The notes below the pieces were generated by a model. The model had not been told where the DNA came from. It saw nothing but the letters and a program-made list of their open reading frames with translations, and did not search any database. A DNA stretch of 64,000 nucleotides, taken from positions 1 through 64,000 of the forward strand of contig DASYFT010000038.1 in assembly GCA_036498265.1 (NCBI GenBank), read 5' to 3'. Position numbers and translations under genes: made by a program. Shown piece after piece: positions 16,615 to 24,486 of the stretch; positions within the stretch are counted from its first letter, which is position 1; each line of letters starts with the position of its first letter. The DNA is from Palsa-744 sp036498265. Its GTDB lineage: Bacteria > Actinomycetota > Thermoleophilia > Solirubrobacterales > Solirubrobacteraceae.

Positions 16615-17118
16615 TTACGAGGGAATGCCGGGTGGTCCTATCATCTCGATGCCGTATTCGGCCGCTAGGGCGGTGAGGCCATTCAGGTCTGGGGGCTCCG
16701 TCGGTGGAGGCGGAATGGTCAAGGTCGGCGCCGGCTCGCCTGCCGCGCGCACGAACCCCTCGAAGTCCGCCGGCTCGGTCACAAGCAAGAAGCGGGCCTC
16801 GTCGGAGCTGACCACGAATGTGTGCGGGATGTCCCGCGGCCCGTAGACGAACGATCCGGCAGGCGCGTCGATCACCTGTCCGCCGACCCAGAACATTAGC
16901 TCTCCCTCGATCACGTAGAACCACTCGTCCTCGCGATGGTGCACGTGCAGCGGTGAGCCGGAACCCCGCGGAGCGAGCTGTTCGACGACGAAGGCGCGAC
17001 CCGCGGTGGCCTCACTCGAGGCCTTGATCACGGCCAAGCCCCCAAAGGCCCAGAGAGCGTCGCCCTCGTCGCGCTCGAGCGCGATAGGTGCCAGCGATGG
17101 ACCTCCAGGTGTGCTCAT
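16615..17118 (-). CDS. Cupin-domain protein (quercetin-dioxygenase-like)
   Basis: A 167-residue single cupin. Motif 1 contains metal-ligand candidates in PLHVHHREDEWFYVIEGE, and motif 2 is GSFVYGPRDIPHTF. An extended C-terminal region is Pro-rich (TLTIPPPPTEPP). The ligand set His-His-Glu-His is complete, so metal-dependent enzymatic or binding function is possible; the substrate is unknown. ATG 17118 is supported by GAGGAG 6 nt upstream. It is divergently placed from the SRPBCC gene at 17356. Confidence 0.85.
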   Translation of the reverse strand: MSTPGGPSLAPIALERDEGDALWAFGGLAVIKASSEATAGRAFVVEQLAPRGSGSPLHVHHREDEWFYVIEGELMFWVGGQVIDAPAGSFVYGPRDIPHTFVVSSDEARFLLVTEPADFEGFVRAAGEPAPTLTIPPPPTEPPDLNGLTALAAEYGIEMIGPPGIPS

Positions 17119-17355
17119 CGAAGCTCCTCTCGGTATGGCGCGAACGCCCGGCTCGCGAAGTTCGCGGCCAACTCTACTGCCCGGGACCGAGCGATTGGCG
17201 TGGAATACGCAGCTCGGGAATTCGACAACCGGGCTCGCAGGGCTCGAAGCCGCGACTGCCGCGCGGCTCCGCCTCGCAACGCAGCAATGCGGCCGGGGCA
17301 TAGACTTCGAGTCGCGACGGACCGGCGTGCGGCACAGAGAGCGGGGAGATCCACG

Positions 17356-17805
17356 ATGGCTATCGTGCAACGCAATGTCCAGATCAAGGCCTCGCCTGAG
17401 GAGACCATGACGCTCTTGAGCGATGCCAGTCGCTGGCCGGGCTGGTATCCGGGCATGACAGAGATCGCCATCGCCGCTCCCTTCCCCGCAGAAGGGGGCA
17501 AGGTCACCTTCAAGGTGAAGTCGGCGGGCATGTCCATGCCGATCACCGAGACGGTTATCGAGTACCAACCGGGCAAGCTGCAGCTTCTCCAGATGGACGG
17601 CATGTTGTCGGGGCGCGCTCGTTGGGAGCTCACCCCTGAAGGCAATGGCACACGCCTGACGACGACGTTCGACTACGCGCTGCCGGGCGGCGTCTTCGGC
17701 AAGATCGCTGATGCGCTGATCGTCAAGCGCATGAATGCCAAGAGCCTCGAAGGCGCTCTCCACAACTTCAAGGCGCTCGTCGAACGAGAGTCGGCCGTTA
17801 CGTGA
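17356..17805 (+). CDS. SRPBCC-family protein (polyketide cyclase/dehydrase-like)
   Basis: A 149-residue protein with the START-like fold: an N-terminal strand (MAIVQRNVQIKASPEETMTL), the WPGWYPGM loop, central strands, and a long C-terminal helix (GKIADALIVKRMNAKSLEGAL). The fold binds hydrophobic ligands or acts as a cyclase or aromatase in secondary metabolism; nothing here specifies the ligand. ATG 17356 has GGGGAG 8 nt upstream; TAGACT at 17305-17310 could be its -10 box. It diverges from the cupin gene. Confidence 0.82.
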   Translation: MAIVQRNVQIKASPEETMTLLSDASRWPGWYPGMTEIAIAAPFPAEGGKVTFKVKSAGMSMPITETVIEYQPGKLQLLQMDGMLSGRARWELTPEGNGTRLTTTFDYALPGGVFGKIADALIVKRMNAKSLEGALHNFKALVERESAVT

Positions 17806-18025
17806 GACAGCACTCGCGAATGCTCCTCTAACTGCGCGGTATCCGCAGCCCGGCCAATTCACGACAACCGATCTATACGCCCAGGGATGGCACGGAGATC
17901 ACGGGCGCTGGGAATCATCAGAACGATAGAGTCGAGCGCCGATCCGACGCCTCCTCGGCGGCTAGCGGATGGGCGGGCTAGCTTTCAGGCCAAGCACAGC
18001 AACTCTGCAAGCGGCGTCTAGTTGA

Positions 18026-18352
18026 TCACTGGCGGATGGTCATCCGTGACACCAGAGCGTCGCGCAGTGTGAAGGTGAAGTGGCTTGGACCGTTGTAGCC
18101 CTTGCCGCCGACCTCGGCGTTGATCGTGGTCTCGTCCTCGGCGGTTGCGGTTGCGTCCGTCACGGTGAGGGTCACGCTCACGCCAATGAACTCCCGGCCG
18201 CTCCATCCTCGGATCGAGGCCACGCCCGCGAACTCGCGGCCCCAGTCGTCCACGACGCCGTCCTCGGTGAAGCTCGCGAGAAACGCGTCAGTGTCGTGGT
18301 TATTCGCCGCGTCGAGCAGCCGCGCAACTGGGTGGGGAGGCTCAGGAGCCAT
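18026..18352 (-). CDS. NTF2/SnoaL-like domain protein
   Basis: A 108-residue protein with the NTF2-like order: helix RLLDAANNHDTDAFLASF, then TEDGVVDDWGREFAGVASIRGW, then strands ending FTFTLRDALVSRMTIRQ. Such domains serve as small isomerases, cyclases or binding proteins; bacterial stand-alone members are mostly uncharacterised. It starts 11 nt inside the end of the upstream SDR gene, in another frame, which indicates translational coupling and co-transcription. The overlap sets the ATG at 18352. Confidence 0.82.
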   Translation of the reverse strand: MAPEPPHPVARLLDAANNHDTDAFLASFTEDGVVDDWGREFAGVASIRGWSGREFIGVSVTLTVTDATATAEDETTINAEVGGKGYNGPSHFTFTLRDALVSRMTIRQ

Positions 18353-19265
18353 GAGCGCTTGGTGAATCTGCCGTTGGGGCATGGGGATGCAGGAGGTCCT
18401 GCAGTCCGATCCGGTTGAGGAACTCCGCGCGCATCCGGTCGGCCACGGCGTCGACAACGGCGGCGCCGTCATCTGCGGGGTCGATGTGCACGCGGAATGG
18501 GCGTGTGCCGTGCGGCATGTCGACGACTTCGACAATTGCTGTCGCAACGTCGCCGGCGTTGGCGTCGACGGGTGCCTGTTCGGCGAGGCGTTGGCTGACC
18601 TGATTCATCAACTCGGGATACACGGTCTCATATTCGGCCACCACGCGTTCGTCCGCGGGGTGCCCGCTGTGGGCGAAATGGTTTGTGCCACTAGTGAACG
18701 ACCCCGGCACGATGATGGACGTCTCGATGTCGAATCGAGCCAGCTCGCCGGCGTAGCTGACGGCCAGCGCGTCCATGCCCGCCTTGGCGGCAAAGTAGGG
18801 GCCCAGGTAGGGCGGCGTGCCACCGCGGGTGCTGCTGCTGCCGACCCACAGCACGAGACCATGGCGACGAGCGCGAAGGTGCGGGAGCGCGGCCCGATTG
18901 AGCCGCTGGGTGCCCAGCACGTTAATGTCGTAGATTTCAGCCACCTGTCGGGGGGTGAAGGCCTCGGTCGGGCCGGTAACCATGTGGCCGGCGTTGTGCA
19001 GGAGCACGTCGATGCTTCCCTGCTCAGAGATGACGGCCTCGACGGCCGCGTCGACCGCGTCCTGCGATGAAACGTCCAGCTCGACGGTGCGCAGGTCGAC
19101 GTCGTGTTGGCCGGCGTACTCCTTGGCCGCCGCGACCTGGCGTGCGTTGTGGCCTGTGCTGTCGCGCATACCCGCGTAGACGGTGTGCCCGGCGTCGGCG
19201 AGCGCGCGGGCGCTCAGTGCGCCGAAGCCACTCGAGGCGCCAGTGATAACGATGGTCTTGGTCAT
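18342..19265 (-). CDS. SDR-family oxidoreductase
   Basis: A 307-residue short-chain dehydrogenase. TGASSGFG binds the cofactor, then LDVSSQDAV, LHNAGHMV, catalytic Ser in WVGSSSTRGG and YFAAK as the Tyr-Lys pair. A C-terminal extension (about residues 255-307, FRVHIDPADDGAAVVDAV onward) is longer than in minimal SDRs. ATG 19265 follows AAAGGAG at normal spacing. It forms a two-gene unit with the overlapping NTF2-like gene and lies 162 bp downstream of another SDR gene on the same strand. Confidence 0.9.
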   Translation of the reverse strand: MTKTIVITGASSGFGALSARALADAGHTVYAGMRDSTGHNARQVAAAKEYAGQHDVDLRTVELDVSSQDAVDAAVEAVISEQGSIDVLLHNAGHMVTGPTEAFTPRQVAEIYDINVLGTQRLNRAALPHLRARRHGLVLWVGSSSTRGGTPPYLGPYFAAKAGMDALAVSYAGELARFDIETSIIVPGSFTSGTNHFAHSGHPADERVVAEYETVYPELMNQVSQRLAEQAPVDANAGDVATAIVEVVDMPHGTRPFRVHIDPADDGAAVVDAVADRMRAEFLNRIGLQDLLHPHAPTADSPSAHGS

Positions 19266-19427
19266 GACCCTGCTCCTTTCGGGATCGTTTTCGTCGCGAT
19301 CTGCTCGCGGACGGCCGCGCCACCGCCGGCGGCAGGAGACCGGCCGCCGGTGGTGCGCTCGGGTTTTTCGTCCTCCGCGGTCTGCGAGTGAGGGGGGCGG
19401 ACGTGCGGCGGAGCGGACGTGCCGAGG

Positions 19428-20207
19428 TCAGTTGATCGGGGAGATCATGCCGCCGTTGACATAGAGGGTCTGTGCTGTCACCCACCGAGTCTCGGGAGCT
19501 GCGAGGAACCGCATTACTGGCACGACGTCGACGGGCTCGCCGAGGTCCCCGTTGATCGTCATCCCCGACAGCCATGCGAGCGTGTCGGGTGTCTCGGCGT
19601 TGAAGAGGAAGCTTGTCTTCTGTGGCCCTGGGGCGATGCAGTTGACGGTGACCCCGCGCGTGCCGATCTCCTTGGCGAATGCCTTGGAGAAGTGCTCGAC
19701 CGGAGCCTTGCTGCCGGCATAGGCGGAGTAGGTGGCGGCGGTCACCGCGACCTGCGTGGTGACCATATTGATGATGCGTCCGTTGTCGGCCATCTTGTCG
19801 TAGGCCTCCCGCATCAAGAAGTACGGGATCTTGGTGTTGATCGCGAACGAGTCGTCGAACTCCTGCTCGGTCGTTTCGGCCAACGGCTTGCGGACGATCA
19901 GTCCCGAGGTGTTGACGAGGATGTCCCACTTTCCGAAGCGGTCGATCGTCGCGTCGACCAACTTTGTGATCTGGCCGATGTCGGTGAGATCACCCTGGTG
20001 AGCGATCGCCTCGACGCCGAGCCCTTCGAGCTCGTTGACAACGTCCGCAGCCTCGTCGGCGCGACGCGGAGAGTTGTAGTGCGTGACGAGATTGACGCCG
20101 TCGGCAGCGAGCGACTCGGCAAACAGCTTGCCTAGGTTCGCTGTGCCCCCGGTGACTATCGCGACTCGATGGTTGCCGTTGCTGGAGGAGGTCTCGGTGG
20201 TGCTCAT
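19428..20207 (-). CDS. SDR-family oxidoreductase with Thr in place of the catalytic Ser
   Basis: A 259-residue short-chain dehydrogenase: TGGTANLGK cofactor loop, GDLTD, NTSG in place of NNAG, NMVTTQVAV, and YSAYAGSK. Thirteen residues before the catalytic Tyr, where Ser is usual, there is Thr, which can sometimes substitute. The end YVNGGMISP resembles FabG-like enzymes. ATG 20207 follows CAAGGAG. It is divergent from a LysR-type regulator with a palindromic operator between them, so it is the likely regulated target. Confidence 0.88.
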   Translation of the reverse strand: MSTTETSSSNGNHRVAIVTGGTANLGKLFAESLAADGVNLVTHYNSPRRADEAADVVNELEGLGVEAIAHQGDLTDIGQITKLVDATIDRFGKWDILVNTSGLIVRKPLAETTEQEFDDSFAINTKIPYFLMREAYDKMADNGRIINMVTTQVAVTAATYSAYAGSKAPVEHFSKAFAKEIGTRGVTVNCIAPGPQKTSFLFNAETPDTLAWLSGMTINGDLGEPVDVVPVMRFLAAPETRWVTAQTLYVNGGMISPIN

Positions 20208-20257
20208 TTCTGCTCCTTGGTTGAAGTGATGCCATCAGGATCGCGCGATGCACCGCG

Positions 20258-20280
20258 GCGCTCAACACCTCTTTGAGCGC
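20258..20280. promoter_or_regulatory. Perfect inverted repeat, candidate LysR operator
   Basis: GCGCTCAA (20258-20265) and TTGAGCGC (20273-20280) are perfect complements separated by 7 nt. It lies between the divergent SDR and LysR genes and just upstream of the LysR -10 box, matching the dyad architecture of LysR-type recognition sites. It would allow autorepression and control of the SDR gene. Confidence 0.65.
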
Positions 20281-20286
20281 GGGCGA

Positions 20287-20292
20287 TACCCT
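20287..20292 (+). promoter_or_regulatory. -10 box (TACCCT) for the LysR gene
   Basis: TACCCT lies 6 nt before ATG 20299, giving a leaderless mRNA. The operator at 20258-20280 covers its -35 region. Confidence 0.5.
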
Positions 20293-20298
20293 CACGGC

Positions 20299-21186
20299 AT
20301 GGGTCTCGAGCCGGGTCCCTCGTTGGACCTGCGGAAGCTGCGCTACTTCGTCGCCGTCGCGGAAGAGCTCCACTTTGGACGGGCCGCGGAACGCCTGTAC
20401 ATCGCGCAGCCGGTCCTCAGCCGCCAGATCCGCAAGCTCGAGCAGGAGCTCGGCACCGATCTGCTGGTGAGGACCAGCAGGAATGTCGGGCTAACGCCCG
20501 CCGGGCTCCGGGTCCTGGACGAGGCCAAGTCGTTGCTGGCCGCGGCGGACGCTACCCGGCGGCGGATCGAGGACGCCGCCCGCGGTGAGGCGGGCCTGAC
20601 GATCGGCTTCTTCCTCGGTGATGAGTTCACGTCCGCCCGTCGAGCATTCAGCGTGAGGCACCCCGACGTCGCGATCAGCCTTCTTCGCGTCTACTGGTAC
20701 AACCAAACGGAGGTCCTCCTCGACGGCCGCGCGGACGTCGCGTTCGTGCACCTCCCGGTCGACGATCAAGGGCTCGCGCTGGTGCAGGTCCGCTCAGAGC
20801 CGCGCGTCGCCGTCCTCCCGGTCAGCCATCCGGCCGCCGGCAAACGCGAGATCTCGATTGACGAGCTCGCCGACGATCCGGTGATCATCCAACGCGGTGC
20901 CAGCCCGGGTTGGCAGGCCTTCCACAACGTGGACCCGAGGCCCGACGGCCGCCAACCTCGCCGCGGACCGGGGGTTGACAATCTCGAGGAGAAGGTCCAA
21001 CACGTCGCTGCCGGCCGAGCAATCAGCTTCCTGCCCGCCTCCGCCGCAAAGGCCTTCGTTCAACCCGGCATCGTCTACGTCCCAGTGACCGACATCCCGC
21101 CGATCAAGATCTGCCTCGCACGCAGTGCAGGGCCCGCGTCGCCGGTAGTCGAGGCATTCGTCGAGTGCGTCACAGGCACCGGCTGA
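20299..21186 (+). CDS. LysR-family transcriptional regulator
   Basis: A 295-residue regulator. The N-terminal winged helix-turn-helix is typical (LDLRKLRYFVAVAEELHFGRAAERLYIAQPVLSRQIRKLE, split across residues about 10-50). A linker helix and a periplasmic-binding-like effector domain follow (TIGFFLGDEFTSARRAF, ADVAFVHLPVDDQGL). The C-terminal part fits the family, but the stretch NVDPRPDGRQPRRGPGV is unusually Arg/Pro-rich and may reflect a local double frameshift. The start is set by the -10 box. The stop abuts a SnoaL remnant. Likely target: the divergent SDR. Confidence 0.9.
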   Translation: MGLEPGPSLDLRKLRYFVAVAEELHFGRAAERLYIAQPVLSRQIRKLEQELGTDLLVRTSRNVGLTPAGLRVLDEAKSLLAAADATRRRIEDAARGEAGLTIGFFLGDEFTSARRAFSVRHPDVAISLLRVYWYNQTEVLLDGRADVAFVHLPVDDQGLALVQVRSEPRVAVLPVSHPAAGKREISIDELADDPVIIQRGASPGWQAFHNVDPRPDGRQPRRGPGVDNLEEKVQHVAAGRAISFLPASAAKAFVQPGIVYVPVTDIPPIKICLARSAGPASPVVEAFVECVTGTG

Positions 21187-21288
21187 CGGCGTCTGGATGT
21201 CAACACGCTGCGCAATGGGCGCATCGTTGAGTTGCGGCTCTACCAGGACAAGGCCGAGGCCGTCAAAGCCGAGGGGCTGGAGGGGTGA
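21187..21288 (+). pseudogene. C-terminal SnoaL-like remnant directly after the LysR gene
   Basis: Immediately after the LysR stop the same frame phase encodes LDVNTLRNGRIVELRLY, then QDKAEAVKAEGLEG and a stop. This is the characteristic end of SnoaL/NTF2-like proteins (strand, RNGRIV turn, Y-x-D-x-AEA helix). Only about 33 residues remain. It looks like the tail of a deleted gene; it is not a frame of the LysR gene itself. Confidence 0.6.
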
Positions 21289-21492
21289 GCGATGTTGCGC
21301 CCTGCGCTTGATGCCTCCAGTGCAGTCGGCCGCGTCCCGTGTTCGCCGCGAAAGTGTGGTCCGGTTGTTCGCGTATAGTGCCGGATACTCGGGGCACCTG
21401 AACGGACTCCGGGGTTCTCAAGCAAGCGGCACGGGTCGCGGCACGACGGAGGCCGCCGGCACATCGCTCCACCGCTCAGACCGGGGGTCACC

Positions 21493-21945
21493 GTGCCACG
21501 GGACTTCGGCATCGAGGTACACCGCGAGGAGGATCGGTACCGCATCGCCCTGACAGGCGACCTGGACATCGCGACAGCGCCAGCTCTCGAAGCGGCCGCT
21601 ACGCGAGCAGTAACCGACGGAGCCAGGGAGCTGCTGATCGAGCTCGCGTCTCTTGACTTTGCCGACGCAACTGGCCTGCGCGCCATCTTGCGCGCCAGGG
21701 CGCTCTGCTGGGAGCATTTCTGTGCCTTCGCGGTTTCCGACGGGCGCGAGCAGGTCGAGCGTCTCTTCGAGCTGACTCGCGTTCTGGTGGACCTGCATCG
21801 CCGCATGCCACGCGAGGTATCGGTCCGCGCGCCGAAATGGCCCGCGCGGAACCCCCCGATGGCTGTTGTTGGTTCGGCGGGATCGAGGTGGCGTGGCCCG
21901 GCGGTCCGACGGTTCCGCGGTCGCGGCAGCAGCCATTGGGGATAG
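21493..21945 (+). CDS. STAS-domain protein (anti-sigma-factor antagonist-like)
   Basis: A 150-residue protein. Residues about 5-100 are a STAS domain: RYRIALTGDLDIATAPALEAA, then ELLIELASLDFADATGLRAIL. The usual phosphorylated Ser of SpoIIAA/RsbV proteins (DSSGL) is replaced by DATGL, leaving Thr as the only possible acceptor. The Arg/Pro-rich C-terminal 45 residues are not part of the fold and may be read-through into non-coding sequence. GTG 21493 has GGGGGT upstream. No partner kinase or sigma factor is adjacent. Confidence 0.75.
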   Translation: MPRDFGIEVHREEDRYRIALTGDLDIATAPALEAAATRAVTDGARELLIELASLDFADATGLRAILRARALCWEHFCAFAVSDGREQVERLFELTRVLVDLHRRMPREVSVRAPKWPARNPPMAVVGSAGSRWRGPAVRRFRGRGSSHWG

Positions 21946-22278
21946 CAAAACGCCGCGTCGTGTTTCCGACTTGCAGTGTCAGTAGCCTGCGATTGCAGGG
22001 TTCGTTGTGGATGAGCATGCCCTGTATTGATCGCGTGGGTGCACGCGTCTCCTCCGCCTCCCATTCCACCCGGGCCGGGGAGAACGTCGGGGGCTACGTA
22101 TGCGGCTTGGGGCGCGTTCGGCACCCTCTCCGGGCGCGCCGCCAAGTCCAACGGGTCGCGGTGCCGCGCGCGGCCTTATCGCCCCGCGCGGCCAGGCTTA
22201 TGCGGGGCGCGTGTGTGGCCCGTGGGCTGACTTGCAGGCGCAGGATCGTCTCCTCGCTAACCGAAGGAGTCTGCTGAT
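21946..22278. other. Intergenic stretch, no gene seen
   Basis: Both flanking genes end here (convergent). Frames in this stretch show no family features, and no clear intrinsic terminator was found. Confidence 0.4.
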
Positions 22279-22962
22279 TCAGCCCTCCTTGGGTGCTTCT
22301 CCTTCGGTGGATTCTTCGATGAGGAGCTTGGTGAGCGCGCCGCCCGCCAACTCGTCCGCGGTGAGTGCGAGTAGCAGGTCGTTGAGCTCGATCTCGGCGC
22401 GCTTGTCCTGGAGCGCTCTCGCGGCGGCAGCCCGCAGGAGCTCGCGGACCGGCTCGGCGAAGCCGATCTTGAACGCGACATCGGGTGCGAGCTCGCCGGC
22501 GTTGAGCGGGTCGCTCCGACGTGCAGGGCCCTCCGATAGCACGCGCATGACCTCGTTGCGGACCTTCTCGGAGTCCGCGTTGAAGTCCAGCAGGACGCGC
22601 GTTGCGACACCCCCGTCCTCGCGTGCCAGGCCTAGCAGGATGTGCTCAGTGCCGATGTAGTTGTGGCCGAGGCTCACGGCCTCGCGCAGCGCCAGTTCGA
22701 GCACCTTCTTGGCGCGCGGCGTGAACGGAATCTGGCCGGCGGGCATCTCCTCGCCCAATCCCACGATCCGTACGACTTGCTCGCGGGCGCCACCGATGGT
22801 GACGTCGAGGCTATCGAGAACACGTGCGGCAAGACCCTCCTCCACCCGCAGCAACCCGAGGAGGACGTGCTCGGTTCCTATGTAGTTGTGCTTGAGCGTC
22901 CGCGACTCCTCCTGCGCGAGAATGATTACCTGCCGGGCCCGTTCCGTGAATCGCTCGAACAC
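22279..22962 (-). CDS. Stand-alone ClpC N-domain protein (no AAA+ module)
   Basis: A 227-residue protein. The first 150 residues are the double Clp-N repeat of ClpC: FTERARQVIILAQEESRTLKH, NYIGTEHVLLGLLR, then FTPRAKKVLELALREAV and NYIGTEHILLGLAR. There is no Walker motif or AAA+ domain. A Clp-N-like third segment with ALQDKRAEIELNDLLLAL follows, then an acidic tail. In ClpC this domain docks adaptors and arginine-phosphorylated clients; a free copy could act as adaptor, decoy or inhibitor of host ClpC (inference). GTG 22962 starts MFERFTERAR exactly as ClpC does. Confidence 0.88.
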   Translation of the reverse strand: MFERFTERARQVIILAQEESRTLKHNYIGTEHVLLGLLRVEEGLAARVLDSLDVTIGGAREQVVRIVGLGEEMPAGQIPFTPRAKKVLELALREAVSLGHNYIGTEHILLGLAREDGGVATRVLLDFNADSEKVRNEVMRVLSEGPARRSDPLNAGELAPDVAFKIGFAEPVRELLRAAAARALQDKRAEIELNDLLLALTADELAGGALTKLLIEESTEGEAPKEG

Positions 22963-23160
22963 GTTCTGAGCATCGCAGCGTCAGCACCGGCCCGCAAGCA
23001 GCCACGCAGCGTCGGTCGGGAGCGCCGCTCGCCGCCGCGGAGCGGGTCTGCTTCAGACAGCGACCCCAACGGCATCTAGGCTCACCACCGACTGCCCATC
23101 CACTCGCCGCTGCGTGTCGTCGCTCTCGGGAGGTGACCGGCGCCGGGTAAAGAGCGTGCG

Positions 23161-23481
23161 ATGGAGCATCCGGAACGCACGGTTACGAGCTTTGGCGTGG
23201 TGTGCTTGGTTTCCGCGCTCGTCGGCTATCTGGGGGGCGCCGGCGCCGGTTTGATTCCCCTCGCGCTGATCGCCGGTGTTGTGATGATCGTCTTCAGCAC
23301 GTGGCTGACTTGGCGCCGCGACCAGCTACTCGTCTGGGTGAGCGGAGTGCGGTTCAGCGATCAGTTGCTTTTGGCCTTTTCGGCCGAGGCCTTGGCGAAG
23401 GGGCGGGCTGTTCGCGTTTTTCGGGGAGAGGAACGACTTCTTCGTCGCGGTCAGCTCCAGCCCGGGGGACGCGGGCTCTAA
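23161..23481 (+). CDS. Hypothetical membrane protein
   Basis: A 106-residue frame with two hydrophobic segments (FGVVCLVSALVGYLGGA and LIPLALIAGVVMIVFSTWLTW) followed by a basic, non-hydrophobic tail. No family recognised. The Arg/Gly-rich last 30 residues could be out-of-frame sequence after a frameshift. It overlaps the convergent small gene at 23478-23675 by 4 nt. Confidence 0.45.
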   Translation: MEHPERTVTSFGVVCLVSALVGYLGGAGAGLIPLALIAGVVMIVFSTWLTWRRDQLLVWVSGVRFSDQLLLAFSAEALAKGRAVRVFRGEERLLRRGQLQPGGRGL

Positions 23482-23675
23482 ATGATTTCATCCGGGCACG
23501 GAAGCGCGACGTTTTCTTCGTCTTTTGCTCTCAAGAGCGGTGGCTCCGGCTCTGGCCGTGGCAACTCTTCCGTCGGGCCGGGCAGATGACCCGGTTCTTC
23601 GTCTTCCCTAGGTCCGGTGCCGGCAACAAGCCCCTCGTGCTGCTGGTTCTTCCGTTCTTCGTTCGGGCTGCTCAT
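23478..23675 (-). CDS. Small hydrophilic Pro/Glu-rich protein
   Basis: A 65-residue protein starting MSSPNEERKNQQHEG, rich in Glu, Pro and Lys and probably disordered. ATG 23675 has GAGGGG 5 nt upstream and starts 8 nt after the stop of the membrane-protein gene at 23684, so the two form an operon. No known domain. Confidence 0.5.
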   Translation of the reverse strand: MSSPNEERKNQQHEGLVAGTGPREDEEPGHLPGPTEELPRPEPEPPLLRAKDEENVALPCPDEII

Positions 23676-23683
23676 CTTGCCCC

Positions 23684-24325
23684 TCAGAGATTGAGCTGAC
23701 TCACGCCAAGCGTACACGCATCCAGCATGGCCATCAAGAGGGCGGCCACGAAGAGCCAGCCGGCCCATTTGACGCGCCCGGCCTTGCTCGTATTGGCCTT
23801 CCGCTGGGCCTCTAGCAGGTTGATGTTGACGTCGTATGCACGAGCCCGGACCGTCGGTAGCGGTGTGCGTTGCTGAGCGAACTCGCGTAGCGCTTGAATG
23901 GAGAGGCGACTTCCCTTGATCGGCAGGAACGAGAAGATCGCCACGCCAGCGGACAGCGTCAGCAACACAACTGTCGCAACGAACAGCAGAACGAACGCTG
24001 GTTCTCCGACGTGCCCAAGGTTGAGGTCGCCTGGCTTTGCGCGTTCGGAAGTAAGCCGCGGGAACGTTTCAACTCCGGCCGTGAGCGCAAGCCCCAGTAC
24101 GACGCCAGCAAATCCGACGAGGGAAGATGCCCGGCCATTGAAGCGCTCAGTGTGTTCTTGCTCGGTCTTTAGCTGGTCGGTTCCCAGGGCAAGCAGTTGC
24201 GGCTCAACGAGCTCGGTGCGGAGATGACGAGCGCGCCAAGATCGCAGGGCACGCCTGGCCCCCAAACCCATGACAAGAAAGCTGACCGGCAGCAGCAGAT
24301 CAGCTTGCTTCGCGTCTCTTCGCAC
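23684..24325 (-). CDS. Three-TM membrane protein resembling SLATT/Pycsar-effector topology
   Basis: A 213-residue protein. An N-terminal charged region includes EQEHTERFNGRASSLVGFAG leading into the first main transmembrane segment; a second follows at VLLFVATVVLLTLSAGVAIF. A cytoplasmic stretch contains LLEAQRKANTSKAGRVKWAG, and a last segment (WLFVAALLMAMLDACTL) ends the chain. The layout recalls SLATT and PycTM membrane effectors of nucleotide-activated defence, but I cannot establish homology by eye. No nucleotide cyclase gene lies beside it. GTG 24325 is the given start; ATG 24271 is possible. Confidence 0.55.
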   Translation of the reverse strand: MRRDAKQADLLLPVSFLVMGLGARRALRSWRARHLRTELVEPQLLALGTDQLKTEQEHTERFNGRASSLVGFAGVVLGLALTAGVETFPRLTSERAKPGDLNLGHVGEPAFVLLFVATVVLLTLSAGVAIFSFLPIKGSRLSIQALREFAQQRTPLPTVRARAYDVNINLLEAQRKANTSKAGRVKWAGWLFVAALLMAMLDACTLGVSQLNL

Positions 24326-24486
24326 GGTCGCACGATCGTGTCAGGACGGGAGGACGTCATCGCCGCAGCGTGACACAGGCGGCCGGCGTTGGTGGATGAG
24401 CCCGCGATCGCCGCAGGGGGGTCCGCGAGGCCAACGTGGCAGGTCGGTGGGCCGTTCCGCTCGGTCGAGATTGAACGGGTGTTGCC

